34,530 nt of DNA, from positions 1 to 34,530 of the forward strand of contig NZ_JAABRP010000025.1 of NCBI RefSeq assembly GCF_011390875.1, read 5' to 3'. Source of the stretch: Thiocapsa sp. (GTDB lineage: Bacteria > Pseudomonadota > Gammaproteobacteria > Chromatiales > Chromatiaceae). The notes under the pieces were generated by a model, which was given only the letters and a program-made list of their open reading frames with translations, was not told the DNA's origin and did no database searches. Both the position numbers and the translations under genes were made by a program. Shown one piece after another: positions 8,697 through 18,261 of the stretch (the stretch's first letter is position 1; each line of letters starts with the position of its first letter).

Positions 8697-10775
8697 CTAC
8701 CCACTCTTCTCGATCACGAAGCGCACCCGCGCCACGTCCTTGCCCTTGGTCAGCTCGGCGACGAAACCCTCGAAACGCTGTTTGATCTCGGCCGCCGTGC
8801 AGGGCGCGCCGCCGTCGGTGAGCGCCGAGAGCACAGCCGGGGTTCGGTGAGGACGACCCGCTCAAGTCCGCTCAGGATCTCCTGCAGGGCCTTGACGAAG
8901 GCGGGACCGATCGGGTCCGGTAGCTGCTCGCTGGCGAGAAACGCCTGCACAGCCGCGCGACCCTCCTGGCTGCTGGCCAGATCGATATTGGCGGCAACGG
9001 TCGGATCCGCCAGGTTCGTGAGCAGCGTCTTCGTCCAGCTCTTCACGAGATCGTCGAGCATGGTACCGAGGCGAGCGATCCGGTCGCCGGCCGTGGTCCC
9101 GGAAAACGGCTCCTCGACCGGACGGAAGGTGCAGTGCGGGCAGACGGGGGCGGTGTCCAGATCCTGTTTGGTGAGACTGAAACAGGTCTTCAAACCGAAA
9201 AGGCTGTTTTGGTAATCCTGGAGCTGCTGGGCCGGCATCGTCTCGACGGTCGCAAGCTGTTGCAGCTGCTTGAGCCGAGGATCCTGTCCGAGGCGGGCCT
9301 TGAGCTGATCGTCGGTCGCCCCGAGCCTCAGCCGGGCGTGACGGTCGAGGTAGACGTCGTGGTAGGCGGTCTTGAGCTGGGCGAGCGTCTGGCCCAGCAC
9401 GCGCTGGAAGCCGGCGTCGGCGCGGTGCTTGGGACTGGTGACCTTCGCCATCAGCTCGCCGCGCCGCTCGCGCATCTGCTCGATCCAGCAGCATCTCCAG
9501 GGCATCGAGCACCGCCGTGCCGAGCTGGCTCTTGACGCCGCCGGCAATCCAACGCAGCCCGTCTTGAGCCGCCTGCGCGCGATTCGCGCGCGTAATCGAC
9601 ATGCTGAAGATCGGGTAGTCGGGCGCGGTGTCGTTGAAGTACTGGCCGTTCTCGCGATTGAACGAGAGGAACTGCCTGCTCAAGGTCTTGAGGATCTCGC
9701 CCAGGACCGTCTCGACGGTGGTCTTGAGAAACTCGGCGTGGCGCTCCGGGAGCGGGAGCAGAAGGCACAGATCGTCGCGCAGCTCCTCGACGGTGGCGCC
9801 GATGAGGGCAAAGATATCACTGGTCGTCAGCCGATGGACCGCCAGCGCGTGGATGATCCGCAGCGCCGCGGACCGGTACTGGGGACGGGTGAAGGCTTGC
9901 TGAATCCGGGCTGCGAGGACATCGGCCTTCTCGATGACGTCGCGGATCTCGGGGATCGAGCGGAACGACGGATTGTCCTTGAGGTTCTGCCAGTAGGCAT
10001 CGTAGGCGATGAGGCCGGGCTCGTCGGTCGGCACCGCATCGGCGAGCAGACGACGAATCGCGGCGCTCAGCGTCTTGAGCACCTCGCGTTTCTACGCGAC
10101 ATAGACGCGCTCGAAGGTGTCGAGATAGACCGGGTGGACCGGAAACAGGCGGACGAACTCGTCCATCCGCTCATTCATCGCGCCGTAGAGCGGCGCGAAT
10201 GGCGTCAAATGCTCGCGCACCAGGGCCTGCTGTTGGGCGTCTTTCTTCAGGAGCCGTTCGACGACGACGTGGGCGACGTCCTCACGGGCGATGCGCATCA
10301 GCTCCTGCTCGTTGTTCGCGCGCAGATAGTCCAGCAGCTCGTCGAGGACGAAGAGCAGGCCCTGCTCGGGAAACCGGGTCGTGAATGCCGCCATCATGTC
10401 GCCAAACACGTCCTTATGGTTCTTGATCGCCTCCTCGGGCGGAACATCGAAGTCGATCCCGTGCGCCGCGAGCTGATCCTGAAGCGTCTCCATGACGAAC
10501 TGGCGCAGCGGCATGGACGAGTTGATCTCGGCACGGATGACGATGAACCGTCCGGCGATCGTGGCGGCCTTTTCGGCGACCTTCGGGTGCGTGATCAGGT
10601 CTGCGAAGTCGCCATGCTCGGCGATGGCGGAGATCACGGCCTGCAGGTGCGATTTGCCGGTCCCGTAGTTGCCGACGACCATGATGCCCTTGTTGTCGGA
10701 CGGGATCTCGAACTGGAGTTGCGAGAAGACGACGTCGATGAGCTGCTCGCTCATGCGAGATGAGCGAGCGGCCGT
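8697..10775 (-). pseudogene. brxC: Degenerate brxC-like (DUF6079-type) ATPase of a BREX type 3 system
   Basis: Frames joined: SEQLIDVVFSQLQFEIPSDNKGIMVVGNYGTGKSHLQAVISAIAEHGDF...FERVYVA* / KREVLKTLSAAIRRLLADAVPTDEPGLIAYDAYW... / EQMRERRGELMAKVTSPKHRADAGFQRVLGQTLAQLKTAYHDVYLDRHARL...CPHC... / [46 protein letters not shown]. Lesions: in-frame TAG at 10092-10094, frameshifts near 9485 and 8840, missing N-terminus. Confidence 0.7.
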
Positions 10776-11154
10776 CGTAGTCACCCCGCCAGGTCGCGAC
10801 CAGTGTGCGGTTGCGCGAGAGGCTCTGCAGCAGACGCAACGGATTCTGTTGCAGATCAGGGTGAAAGAGCATCTCGATGTTGTCGAGCAGAACGACATCG
10901 CCGACCTGCTCGGCAAGGATGTCGTCCAGCATGCGGGCCACCCGCAGCGTGCGCTGACGGGCGGTCAGGTCGAGCAGTCGCTCGGCCAGGGCCAGGTTGA
11001 GGTTGACGATTGGCCAGCCATGCTTGGTCGCGAGATCGCGCAACGCGGTAGTCTTGCCGGTACGATGATGTCCGACGACGAGGATCAGCCGGTGGTAGAG
11101 CTGCGGTGCCTGCTTGACCTGCCGTTCGATGTCATACAGATGCGGACTTAACAT
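10775..11154 (-). pseudogene. brxF: brxF-like P-loop protein of a BREX type 3 system, C-terminus lost by fusion into brxC
   Basis: MLSPHLYDIERQVKQAPQLYHRLILVVGHHRTGKTTALRDLATKHGWPIVNLNLALAERLLDLTARQRTLRVARMLDDILAEQVGDVVLLDNIEMLFHPDLQQNPLRLLQSLSRNRTLVATWRGDYDGRSLI, then out-of-frame brxC sequence. Confidence 0.7.
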
Positions 11155-11775
11155 GGCTTGTTGCCTCCCTGGATCGCTTTTCCCGGCTTCAAAAGGCAAG
11201 TCGATGCCGCTTTAGGAAACGGCGTTCTTGCACCGATTTGCGCTCCTGAGTGCCCGAAGCAGAACCCAAGCCATTCATCGCTGCCCCGGCGGAGGCATAA
11301 AAAGTGGATTCCGGAACGCCTTTTTCGGCAGGTCATTGACCTGACAACATCGCGGACCGATCAGGCGGTGGCTTTCGATCGGCGTGAGGGTATCACCGGG
11401 TCAGGCTCTCTTGCATGCCGTCGGCGATCATTCCCGGCGATGCGAGGACATGCGGGATGTCTACATCGAGCCGATGCGATGTCGATCAGGTCTACCGAAG
11501 AGGAGTCTCACCATCTTCAGGAAGAAGAGATGTGGGCACGGAGTGCAGGAGTCAGTTTCGGTAACCCCGATCCGGTGCCCCGCCGGCCATAGGCACAGCA
11601 CGGGCACAGCCTGGGCACATGGCCCAAAACAGCATCTTCAGGTCAGTGTGCCCGGGATCTGGGCAGGAATCAGGGACGTTGTCGCGAAGTAAGACTTCAG
11701 GTTTCCGATGGCAGGAAACGATCGGCGTAGGCCGGTCGCGTGCCGAAGCGGTAACTACTTGAAAATGCTTTGAAT

Positions 11776-11852
11776 TGGCGCGCCCGACAGGATTCGAACC
11801 TGTGACCCCAGCCTTCGGAGGGCTGTACTCTATCCATCTGAGCTACGGGCGC
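11776..11852 (-). tRNA. tRNA-Arg (anticodon CCG), CCA encoded
   Basis: Reverse complement GCGCCCGTAGCTCAGATGGATAGAGTACAGCCCTCCGAAGGCTGGGGTCACAGGTTCGAATCCTGTCGGGCGCGCCA; cloverleaf with acceptor GCGCCCG/CGGGCGC, anticodon loop CTCCGAA, T-loop GTTCGAATC. Confidence 0.95.
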
Positions 11853-12010
11853 TTTGGGGATTTTCGCTGTCCGGAGTGTTGCGATTCGATGTGGAATCTA
11901 AGGTCCGGTTCAGCGAAGACCCTAAAGGATACTGCGATCCGCTGCGGTCGTCCATGCCGATATTGCGCCCGAGTTGTGCACGACCCGGCCTTCGGTCGAC
12001 CCGTCCGAGC

Positions 12011-14017
12011 TTACTCGACGTCGAGCATGCCCTTGAGCGCATGCAGATGGCTCAAGCCGCGGGCCTTGCGGTTCTCGGGAGTCTCGTCGCGCGCGTTGTC
12101 CCAGCGCAGCTGATCCTTGGGCAGCTCGGCGAGGAAGCGACTGGGCTCGCTGGTCACCCACTCGCCGTAGCGTTTGCGCCGACGGGTGAGTGTGAAGGTG
12201 AGTGTGCGCTGGGCGCGGGTGATGCCGACATAGGCAAGGCGGCGCTCCTCCTCGATGGTTTCTTCCTCGATGCTGGTGCGGTGCGGGAGCAGCTCTTCTT
12301 CCATGCCGACGAGGAAGACGTGCGGGAACTCCAGCCCCTTGGCCGCGTGCAGGGTCATGAGACTGACCCGGTCGCCGCCTTCGTCCTCGTCCTGGCGCTC
12401 CATGACGTCCATTAGGGTGAGATGGGTTGCCATCTCGGCGAGCGTCTTCTCCTGCAGCTCGCCCTTGTTGAGTGCGCCGAGCCAGTCGAGCAGATCGGTG
12501 ACGTTGGAGTATCGGCGGTCGGCGACGGCCTGGCTGGAGGCGTTCTCGCGCAGCCAGGCGGCGTAGTCGATCGTCTCGACCAGCGCGCGCATGGTCCCGA
12601 CGGGGTCGGTCTCGCCGCGACGGGCGTGCTCGGAGACCAACGCGGTGAAGGCGTAGAGGCGCTCGCGTTGGCGCTCGCTCAGGTGCTCGCCGAGACCCAG
12701 CTCGCTGCAGGCATCCAGGAGATGGACGCCGCGCTCGCGGGCATAGTTGGCGAGTTTCTCCAGGGTTGTCGGGCCGATCTCGCGCCGCGGGGTGTTGACG
12801 ATGCGCAGGAAGGCGGCATCGTCCTGCGGGTTGGCGATCAGGCGCAGGTAAGCCATGACGTCTTTGACCTCGGCGCGGGCGAAAAAGGACGTCCCGCCGC
12901 TGAGGACGTAGGGCACGTTGTGCTCACGCAGGGCCTTCTCGAAGGGACGAGCTTGATGGTTGCCGCGATAAAGGATGGCGATGTCGCCGAAATCGGCCGC
13001 TTCGGCGAACTTCAGATGCAGGATCTCGGAGACGACCTGCTCGGCTTCGTGGCCCTCGTCCTTGCAGTGCAGGACGCGCGGCGGCTCTCCAGGGCCGTGC
13101 TCGCTCCAGAGTCGCTTCTCGAAGACGTGTGGGTTGTTGGCGATCAGGGTGTTGGCAAGTCCGAGGATGCGCGCGCTGGAGCGATAGTTCTGCTCCAACA
13201 TGATGACCTTCAGATGCGGGTAATCGGTCTGCAGCCGGGCCAGGTTTTCGGGCCGCGCGCCGCGCCAGGCGTAGATGGATTGGTCGTCGTCGCCGACCAC
13301 GGTGAAGGCTGCCCGCGGTCCGACGAGCCGGCGGACCAGGTCGTATTGCGCCCCGTTGGTGTCCTGGTACTCGTCCACCAGTAGATAGCGGATCCGCCCC
13401 TGCCAGGTCTCGCGCAGCTCCGCATGCTCGGCGAGCATCCGGGCCGGGCCCAGGATGAGGTCGTCGAAATCGACCGCGTTGTAGGCACGCAGACTGCGCT
13501 CGTAGTCGGCGTAGAACGCGGCGAGCCGGGCCTCGAAGTCGTCTTCGGCCAGGCTTTCGGCCTGCTCGGGGTCGATCAGGTCGTTCTTCCAACGCGAGAT
13601 GCGGTGTTGGATGGCTGCCGGGCTGAAGGCATCACCGCCCCTGGTGTGGCGCAGATGCTCCTTGATCAGCGCCTCGGCGTCTTGGGCGTCGAGGAGCGAG
13701 AAGCGCGGCCGCAGGCCGGCGCACTCCGGGTGTCGACGCAGCATGTCGAGCCCCAGCGTATGGAAGGTGGAGATGGTCAGGCCGCGCGTCTCGGCGCCCC
13801 TGGTCCGGCTACCGACGCGCTCGCGCATCTCGCGCGCGGCTTTGTTGGTGAAGGTGAGGGCGCAAATGTGGCGCGGCGAGATCCCGCCTTGACCGATGAG
13901 GTGGGCGATCTTGCGGGTGATAACACGGGTCTTGCCGGATCCGGCGCCGGCCAGGACCAGGAGAGGCCCGGCGGTGTAGTGCACCGCTTCGAGTTGTCGG
14001 GGGTTGAGTCCGGTCAT
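12011..14017 (-). CDS. rep: ATP-dependent DNA helicase Rep (UvrD/Rep superfamily 1)
   Basis: [41 protein letters not shown]...VDEYQDTN...[14 protein letters not shown]...[16 protein letters not shown]...[12 protein letters not shown]. Confidence 0.95.
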   Translation of the reverse strand: MTGLNPRQLEAVHYTAGPLLVLAGAGSGKTRVITRKIAHLIGQGGISPRHICALTFTNKAAREMRERVGSRTRGAETRGLTISTFHTLGLDMLRRHPECAGLRPRFSLLDAQDAEALIKEHLRHTRGGDAFSPAAIQHRISRWKNDLIDPEQAESLAEDDFEARLAAFYADYERSLRAYNAVDFDDLILGPARMLAEHAELRETWQGRIRYLLVDEYQDTNGAQYDLVRRLVGPRAAFTVVGDDDQSIYAWRGARPENLARLQTDYPHLKVIMLEQNYRSSARILGLANTLIANNPHVFEKRLWSEHGPGEPPRVLHCKDEGHEAEQVVSEILHLKFAEAADFGDIAILYRGNHQARPFEKALREHNVPYVLSGGTSFFARAEVKDVMAYLRLIANPQDDAAFLRIVNTPRREIGPTTLEKLANYARERGVHLLDACSELGLGEHLSERQRERLYAFTALVSEHARRGETDPVGTMRALVETIDYAAWLRENASSQAVADRRYSNVTDLLDWLGALNKGELQEKTLAEMATHLTLMDVMERQDEDEGGDRVSLMTLHAAKGLEFPHVFLVGMEEELLPHRTSIEEETIEEERRLAYVGITRAQRTLTFTLTRRRKRYGEWVTSEPSRFLAELPKDQLRWDNARDETPENRKARGLSHLHALKGMLDVE

Positions 14018-14191
14018 GCAGGGTCCTGTGGCGTGAAGGCGACCCGGTCGGCGTATCGCGCGAGGTTGCCTCCGGTTCGGGCCGTCAAAGATACCCGATC
14101 GGCCCGGGTCAAGTGCGTGTCCGGATGAGGCAATCCGGATGCGTTCGTACTACCATGCAGGTCTTTCAATCGACGGTGAGATGGTGGCCCC

Positions 14192-14542
14192 GTGACGAGA
14201 ACGATCCTGCTGACGATCCCGCTGCTGCTCTGCCTCGGGACAGCGTACGCGCAAGAGGAGCAGCCGGCGGCTGCCGGAGGCGGCTTTCTGGAGGCGCCGA
14301 CGGTGATTCCGTCTCCGATCACCGGCGAGCCGGTGGAGCCCGAGATCACCATCATCGAATCCGGCGACGATGTGATCTACGAGTACCGGATCCGCGGGGT
14401 GCTCTATATGGTCCGGATCCAACCCCAGTTCGGACCGCCCTACTTTCTCTTCGACAGCAACGGCGACGGGATCCTGGACATGCAGGAGAATGCGGCGAAC
14501 AACGTCTCGATCCCGCAGTGGGTCCTCTTCGAATGGAATTGA
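14192..14542 (+). CDS. DUF2782 domain-containing protein (GTG start)
   Basis: MTRTILLTIPLLLCLGTAYAQEEQ...PEITIIESGDDVIYEYRIRGVLYMVRIQPQFGPPYFLFDSNGDGILD; signal peptide. Confidence 0.8.
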   Translation: MTRTILLTIPLLLCLGTAYAQEEQPAAAGGGFLEAPTVIPSPITGEPVEPEITIIESGDDVIYEYRIRGVLYMVRIQPQFGPPYFLFDSNGDGILDMQENAANNVSIPQWVLFEWN

Positions 14543-14667
14543 GGTCGCACTTGGGCTGACACGTCGATGTCGAGTCCGCGGGCGATTCAGCCGCCGGTCG
14601 TTCGGGCCGATCGGATGAATCGCCCGATCTGTCTGTTTCTCGGTGATCCGGACGCTTGGAGCCCCGC

Positions 14668-15243
14668 ATGAAGAACCAACCCCCGCCGCGCGGTCGGGCG
14701 CACATCCTTGTTCTGGCCGATCGGATCGACGCCTTCGTCCGACGGATCGGCGAGTGGGCAACCTGGCTTTCGCTTGCCATGGTGCTGGTCACCTTCGCCG
14801 TGGTGGTGCTGCGCTATGCGTTCGACATCGGCTCGATTGCGCTGCAGGAGTCGGTGACCTACATGCACTCCGTTCTCTTCATGCTCGGCATCGCCTATAC
14901 GCTTGGGCGCAACGGCCATGTGCGGGTCGATATTCTCTACGAACGTTTCTCGCGCCGCGCGCGTGCGCGGGTCGATCTGATCGGTACGCTCCTGCTGCTG
15001 ATCCCCGTGTGCGTGCTGATCATCTGGCTCGGCTGGGCCTACGTCGCGGAGTCATGGCGTGTACAAGAGGCCTCGCGCGAGACCGGCGGCCTTCCCGCGG
15101 TCTACCTGCTGAAGAGCCTGATCCTGATCATGCCGATCCTGCTGTTGGCGCAGGGCCTGTCCAATGCGCTGCGCAATTGGCTTTTCTTGGCCGGGATGGA
15201 GGAGGCGCTGCCGCCCTCTGACGGGGAGATCGGTCGTGCATGA
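14668..15243 (+). CDS. dctQ: TRAP transporter small permease (DctQ family)
   Basis: Four-TM DctQ-like protein: ATWLSLAMVLVTFAVVVLRYAFDIGSIALQESVTYMHSVLFMLGIAYTLGRNGHVRVDILY. Confidence 0.9.
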   Translation: MKNQPPPRGRAHILVLADRIDAFVRRIGEWATWLSLAMVLVTFAVVVLRYAFDIGSIALQESVTYMHSVLFMLGIAYTLGRNGHVRVDILYERFSRRARARVDLIGTLLLLIPVCVLIIWLGWAYVAESWRVQEASRETGGLPAVYLLKSLILIMPILLLAQGLSNALRNWLFLAGMEEALPPSDGEIGRA

Positions 15244-16621
15244 GTTGATGCCTATTCTGCTGTTCGTCGGTATCGTCGTCACGTTGCTGGCCGGTTACCC
15301 GGTCGCCCTCTCGTTGGGCGGCACGGCGCTCGCGTTTGCGCTGATCGGCGAGGTCTTCGGGCTGTTCGAGCCGGCGTTTCTCGAGGCGCTGCCCAACCGT
15401 CTCTACGGCGTCATGACCAACGAGACGCTGATTGCGGTCCCGCTCTTCGTCTTCATGGGCGTGATGCTCGAGCGCTCGCGAGTGGCCGAGAGTTTGCTCG
15501 ATACCATGGCGATGCTGTTCGGACCCCTGCGCGGCGGGCTCGGGATCTCGGTTACGCTCGTCGGCATGCTGCTGGCGGCGAGCACCGGCATCGTCGGGGC
15601 GACCGTCGTGACCATGGGCCTGTTGTCTCTACCGATCATGATGCGCCGCGGGTATTCGCCAAGCCTGGCAGCCGGAACCATCTGTGCGTCGGGGACCTTG
15701 GGTCAGATCATCCCGCCTTCGATCGTCCTGGTCCTGCTCGGGGATGTGCTCTCCTCGGCCTATCAGCAGGCGCAGCTCGAGATGGGTGTCTGGTCGCCGG
15801 AGACCGTCTCGGTCGGCGACTTGTTCGTCGGTGCGTTGGTGCCCGGGTTGATGCTGGTAGGTCTTTACATCCTCTACATCGTAGGTGTCGCGGTCTTTAA
15901 GCCCGAGTCGGTTCCGGCGATGCCGCGGGAGGATCGGCCGGTCGACGGCGCGACCCTCGCTTGGCGGGTCGTCTCGGTGCTGATCCCGCCTCTCTTTCTG
16001 GTCGTGGCGGTGTTGGGGTCGATCCTGGGCGGGTTCGCGACACCGACCGAGGCGGCGTCGGTGGGCGCTGTCGGTGCGCTCATTCTGGCTGCGGTGCGCG
16101 GTCGTCTAACCCTATCGACACTCCGGGAGGTCGTGCGTCAGACCACCATGGTGACCAGCATGGTGTTCTTGATCTTCATCGGCGCCGCGATCTTCTCGTT
16201 GGTCTTCCGCGGCTTCGGCGGCGACGACCTGGTGACCGAGTTTCTCACCGGCTTGCCCGGAGGGACGTTCGGGGCCGTGGCGCTGGTGATGCTGGTGATG
16301 TTCCTGCTGGGGTTCATCCTTGACTTCATCGAGATCACCTTCGTGGTGGTCCCGATCGTGGGTCCCGTGCTGCTTGCGATGGGCCTGGATCCGATCTGGC
16401 TCGGGGTGATGATGGCGATCAACCTCCAGACATCCTTCCTCACGCCGCCTTTCGGTTTCTCGCTTTTCTATCTTCGCGGTGTGGCTCCGCCCGAGATCAC
16501 GACGGTCGACATCTACAAGGGCGTCGCACCCTTTATCCTGATCCAGTTGCTCGTCCTTGGACTGCTTGCGCTCTGGCCCGCGTTGACCACCTGGTTGCCC
16601 GGGTTGGTCTATGCATCCTGA
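15236..16621 (+). CDS. dctM: TRAP transporter large permease (DctM family, GTG start overlapping dctQ)
   Basis: VHELMPILLFVGIVVTLLAGYPVALSLGGTALAFALIGEVFGL...; RGYSPSLAAGTICASGTLGQIIPPSIVLVLLGD; QTSFLTPPFGFSLFYLRG. Confidence 0.93.
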   Translation: MHELMPILLFVGIVVTLLAGYPVALSLGGTALAFALIGEVFGLFEPAFLEALPNRLYGVMTNETLIAVPLFVFMGVMLERSRVAESLLDTMAMLFGPLRGGLGISVTLVGMLLAASTGIVGATVVTMGLLSLPIMMRRGYSPSLAAGTICASGTLGQIIPPSIVLVLLGDVLSSAYQQAQLEMGVWSPETVSVGDLFVGALVPGLMLVGLYILYIVGVAVFKPESVPAMPREDRPVDGATLAWRVVSVLIPPLFLVVAVLGSILGGFATPTEAASVGAVGALILAAVRGRLTLSTLREVVRQTTMVTSMVFLIFIGAAIFSLVFRGFGGDDLVTEFLTGLPGGTFGAVALVMLVMFLLGFILDFIEITFVVVPIVGPVLLAMGLDPIWLGVMMAINLQTSFLTPPFGFSLFYLRGVAPPEITTVDIYKGVAPFILIQLLVLGLLALWPALTTWLPGLVYAS

Positions 16622-16665
16622 TGCGTTTCGCGAACCGCCTGGTTCACGACCGTCACGTCCGGGAA

Positions 16666-17022
16666 TCAGCGCGCGCTCGATCGACGGCCGGGTGCACCGA
16701 CAGCCTGCGGGGGCGGCGGCTGTCGAGTATCGTCCCGGGTAAGACCCTGGTAGAGAAGCGGCTGGGGATCCCGGAACATGACGCCGATGCCGGAGCCGCG
16801 ATGGTGGACGACGATGGCCGGGATCAGCCAATCCTTGCCGAGACACTCGAGCTCGAGCTCGACAGGGATGCCGGTCGGTAGCGTGAGGCTGCGAACCTCG
16901 AGGAACATGCCCTGATTGGACAGATTGCAGGCGCGGGCACAGATAAAGCGGCGTTTGCGGTAGCGAATTGACACATGAAGGTCGATCGGGTGTCTGGCGC
17001 AATAGCGGCGTTCGATAATCAT
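16666..17022 (-). CDS. PilZ domain-containing protein
   Basis: MIIERRYCARHPIDLHVSIRYRKRRFICARACNLSNQGMFLEV...GIPVELELECLGKDWLIPAIVVHHRGSGIGVMFRD; PilZ-like RxxxR and NxSxxGxxL-type motifs. Confidence 0.75.
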   Translation of the reverse strand: MIIERRYCARHPIDLHVSIRYRKRRFICARACNLSNQGMFLEVRSLTLPTGIPVELELECLGKDWLIPAIVVHHRGSGIGVMFRDPQPLLYQGLTRDDTRQPPPPQAVGAPGRRSSAR

Positions 17023-17137
17023 TAGGCGGTCTCTCCCCGAATCTCTGGTTTTGCGCGATGGTAGAGGCTCGACTTGACGATTCGGTTGAAGTCGCGTGAC
17101 GGATCAATGAACCCTGCCGAGAACGCGGCTGTGTTCA

Positions 17138-17842
17138 TCAGCCATCGCGATGTTGCCAATAGCCCCAGTCATAGGTCCGATACTTCACGGGCATCAGGTT
17201 GGCATAGAGCAGGAAACAGCGGGTAATGGAATGCAGCGTCTTGCGCAATCGACTGCTCTGTATTCGCCGATGATCGGTCGCGTGAACGACGAGATCCTTT
17301 CGAAACGACACTCGAAATCCTGCACGTCGAAGGCGCCAGACGACCTCGGAGTCCTCGTTGCAGGTCAGTCTCAGATCGAAACCGTTCACGCACGCGAGCG
17401 CGTCCCGCCGGATCAATAAATTGGAGCCGGATGCGGCCGGTATTCCGCAAGCGTGGCTGAGGGCTTGGGCCCGTGCGATTCGGTTGTAATAGGCGCGGAA
17501 GCGGTCTCGGGAGAGCTTCGGCCCGTAATACACCGCACTCCCGGAAAGGGCCGTGAGCTGTGCGAAATAGCCCGACGGAAACAGGATATCGGCATCGCTG
17601 AACAGCAGCCAGTCGGTCCGTGCGAGATCGGCGCCCCGTTGTCTCGCTTGTGTCACCGATCCGGGCTCGCGCAGGACGAGCGTGCGCTCCGGGCGCAGGG
17701 TCTCGATCAGATCCGGCGTCTCGTCCCGGCTCGCATCCACCACGATGAGACGAATCTCCGCGGGAACGGACGCCAGAAATTGCCGGATATTGTGGGCCTC
17801 GTCGCGCGTCGGAAGGATCAGTGTGATATCGGCCGGCAACAT
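17138..17842 (-). CDS. Family 2 glycosyltransferase
   Basis: MLPADITLILPTRDEAHNIRQFLASVPAEIRLIVVDASRDETPDLI...WLLFSDADILFPSGYF...ASGSNLLIRRDALACVNGFDLRLTCNEDSEVVWRLRRAG. Confidence 0.88.
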   Translation of the reverse strand: MLPADITLILPTRDEAHNIRQFLASVPAEIRLIVVDASRDETPDLIETLRPERTLVLREPGSVTQARQRGADLARTDWLLFSDADILFPSGYFAQLTALSGSAVYYGPKLSRDRFRAYYNRIARAQALSHACGIPAASGSNLLIRRDALACVNGFDLRLTCNEDSEVVWRLRRAGFRVSFRKDLVVHATDHRRIQSSRLRKTLHSITRCFLLYANLMPVKYRTYDWGYWQHRDG

Positions 17843-18000
17843 TCCCGTTCATCCCGTCTCGCACGGCAAAATAGCCGTCGGTCGAGTTTAAGGCGGCGTC
17901 ATGTCAACCTGATGACAGTGTTTGGCTGGATCCGGGACCCGATGGTGCGCGCGACCAGTGAACCTGATCAGACGCCGGTCCGGGAACCTGAATAAAGAAC

Positions 18001-18095
18001 CCCCGGAGTCCAGGGGTCAGGACTCCGGGGTAATCGCTTCCCCGGCTTGGGGATGCCGGGTAGTGGGGTTGCCCTCAGGGGGGATAGGCAACCCC
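18001..18095. other. Array of three consecutive hairpin-forming inverted repeats
   Basis: CCCCGGAGTCC(18001-18011)/GGACTCCGGGG(18020-18030); CCCGGC(18041-18046)/GCCGGG(18055-18060); GGGGTTGCC(18065-18073)/GGCAACCCC(18087-18095). Confidence 0.8.
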
Positions 18096-18261
18096 GATGC
18101 GCTCGAAAAGTGGGACTCGGCACACTTGAGTAAGTTCCTCGGATGTTTAACCCGAAAACACTTTCCCCGGCATTTCGTGCTGCATCGGGCCGAGTGCTGC
18201 AATAAGTCGATGCACGTCCGCCGCAGCAGTAAAGCACTTTCAATAGCTTAATAACAAAATC

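Noticed and set aside
9372-10763. 463-aa plus-strand ORF
   Set aside because: Antisense to brxC; the minus strand carries the ATPase motifs, so this is a shadow ORF kept open by GC bias.
11601-11640. Short GGCACAGC/GGGCACA direct repeats, considered as a CRISPR or attachment-site repeat
   Set aside because: Only a few imperfect units, no spacer structure, and no match to the tRNA 3' end.
11384-11692. 102-aa plus-strand ORF near tRNA-Arg considered as an integrase remnant
   Set aside because: No tyrosine-recombinase motif (R..HxxR..Y) could be recognised.
12422-13384. 320-aa plus-strand ORF
   Set aside because: Antisense to rep helicase.
18001-18095. Spot 42 (spf) homologue downstream of polA
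   Set aside because: Position is suggestive but no sequence resemblance to Spot 42 could be seen; left as an unnamed structured-RNA candidate.
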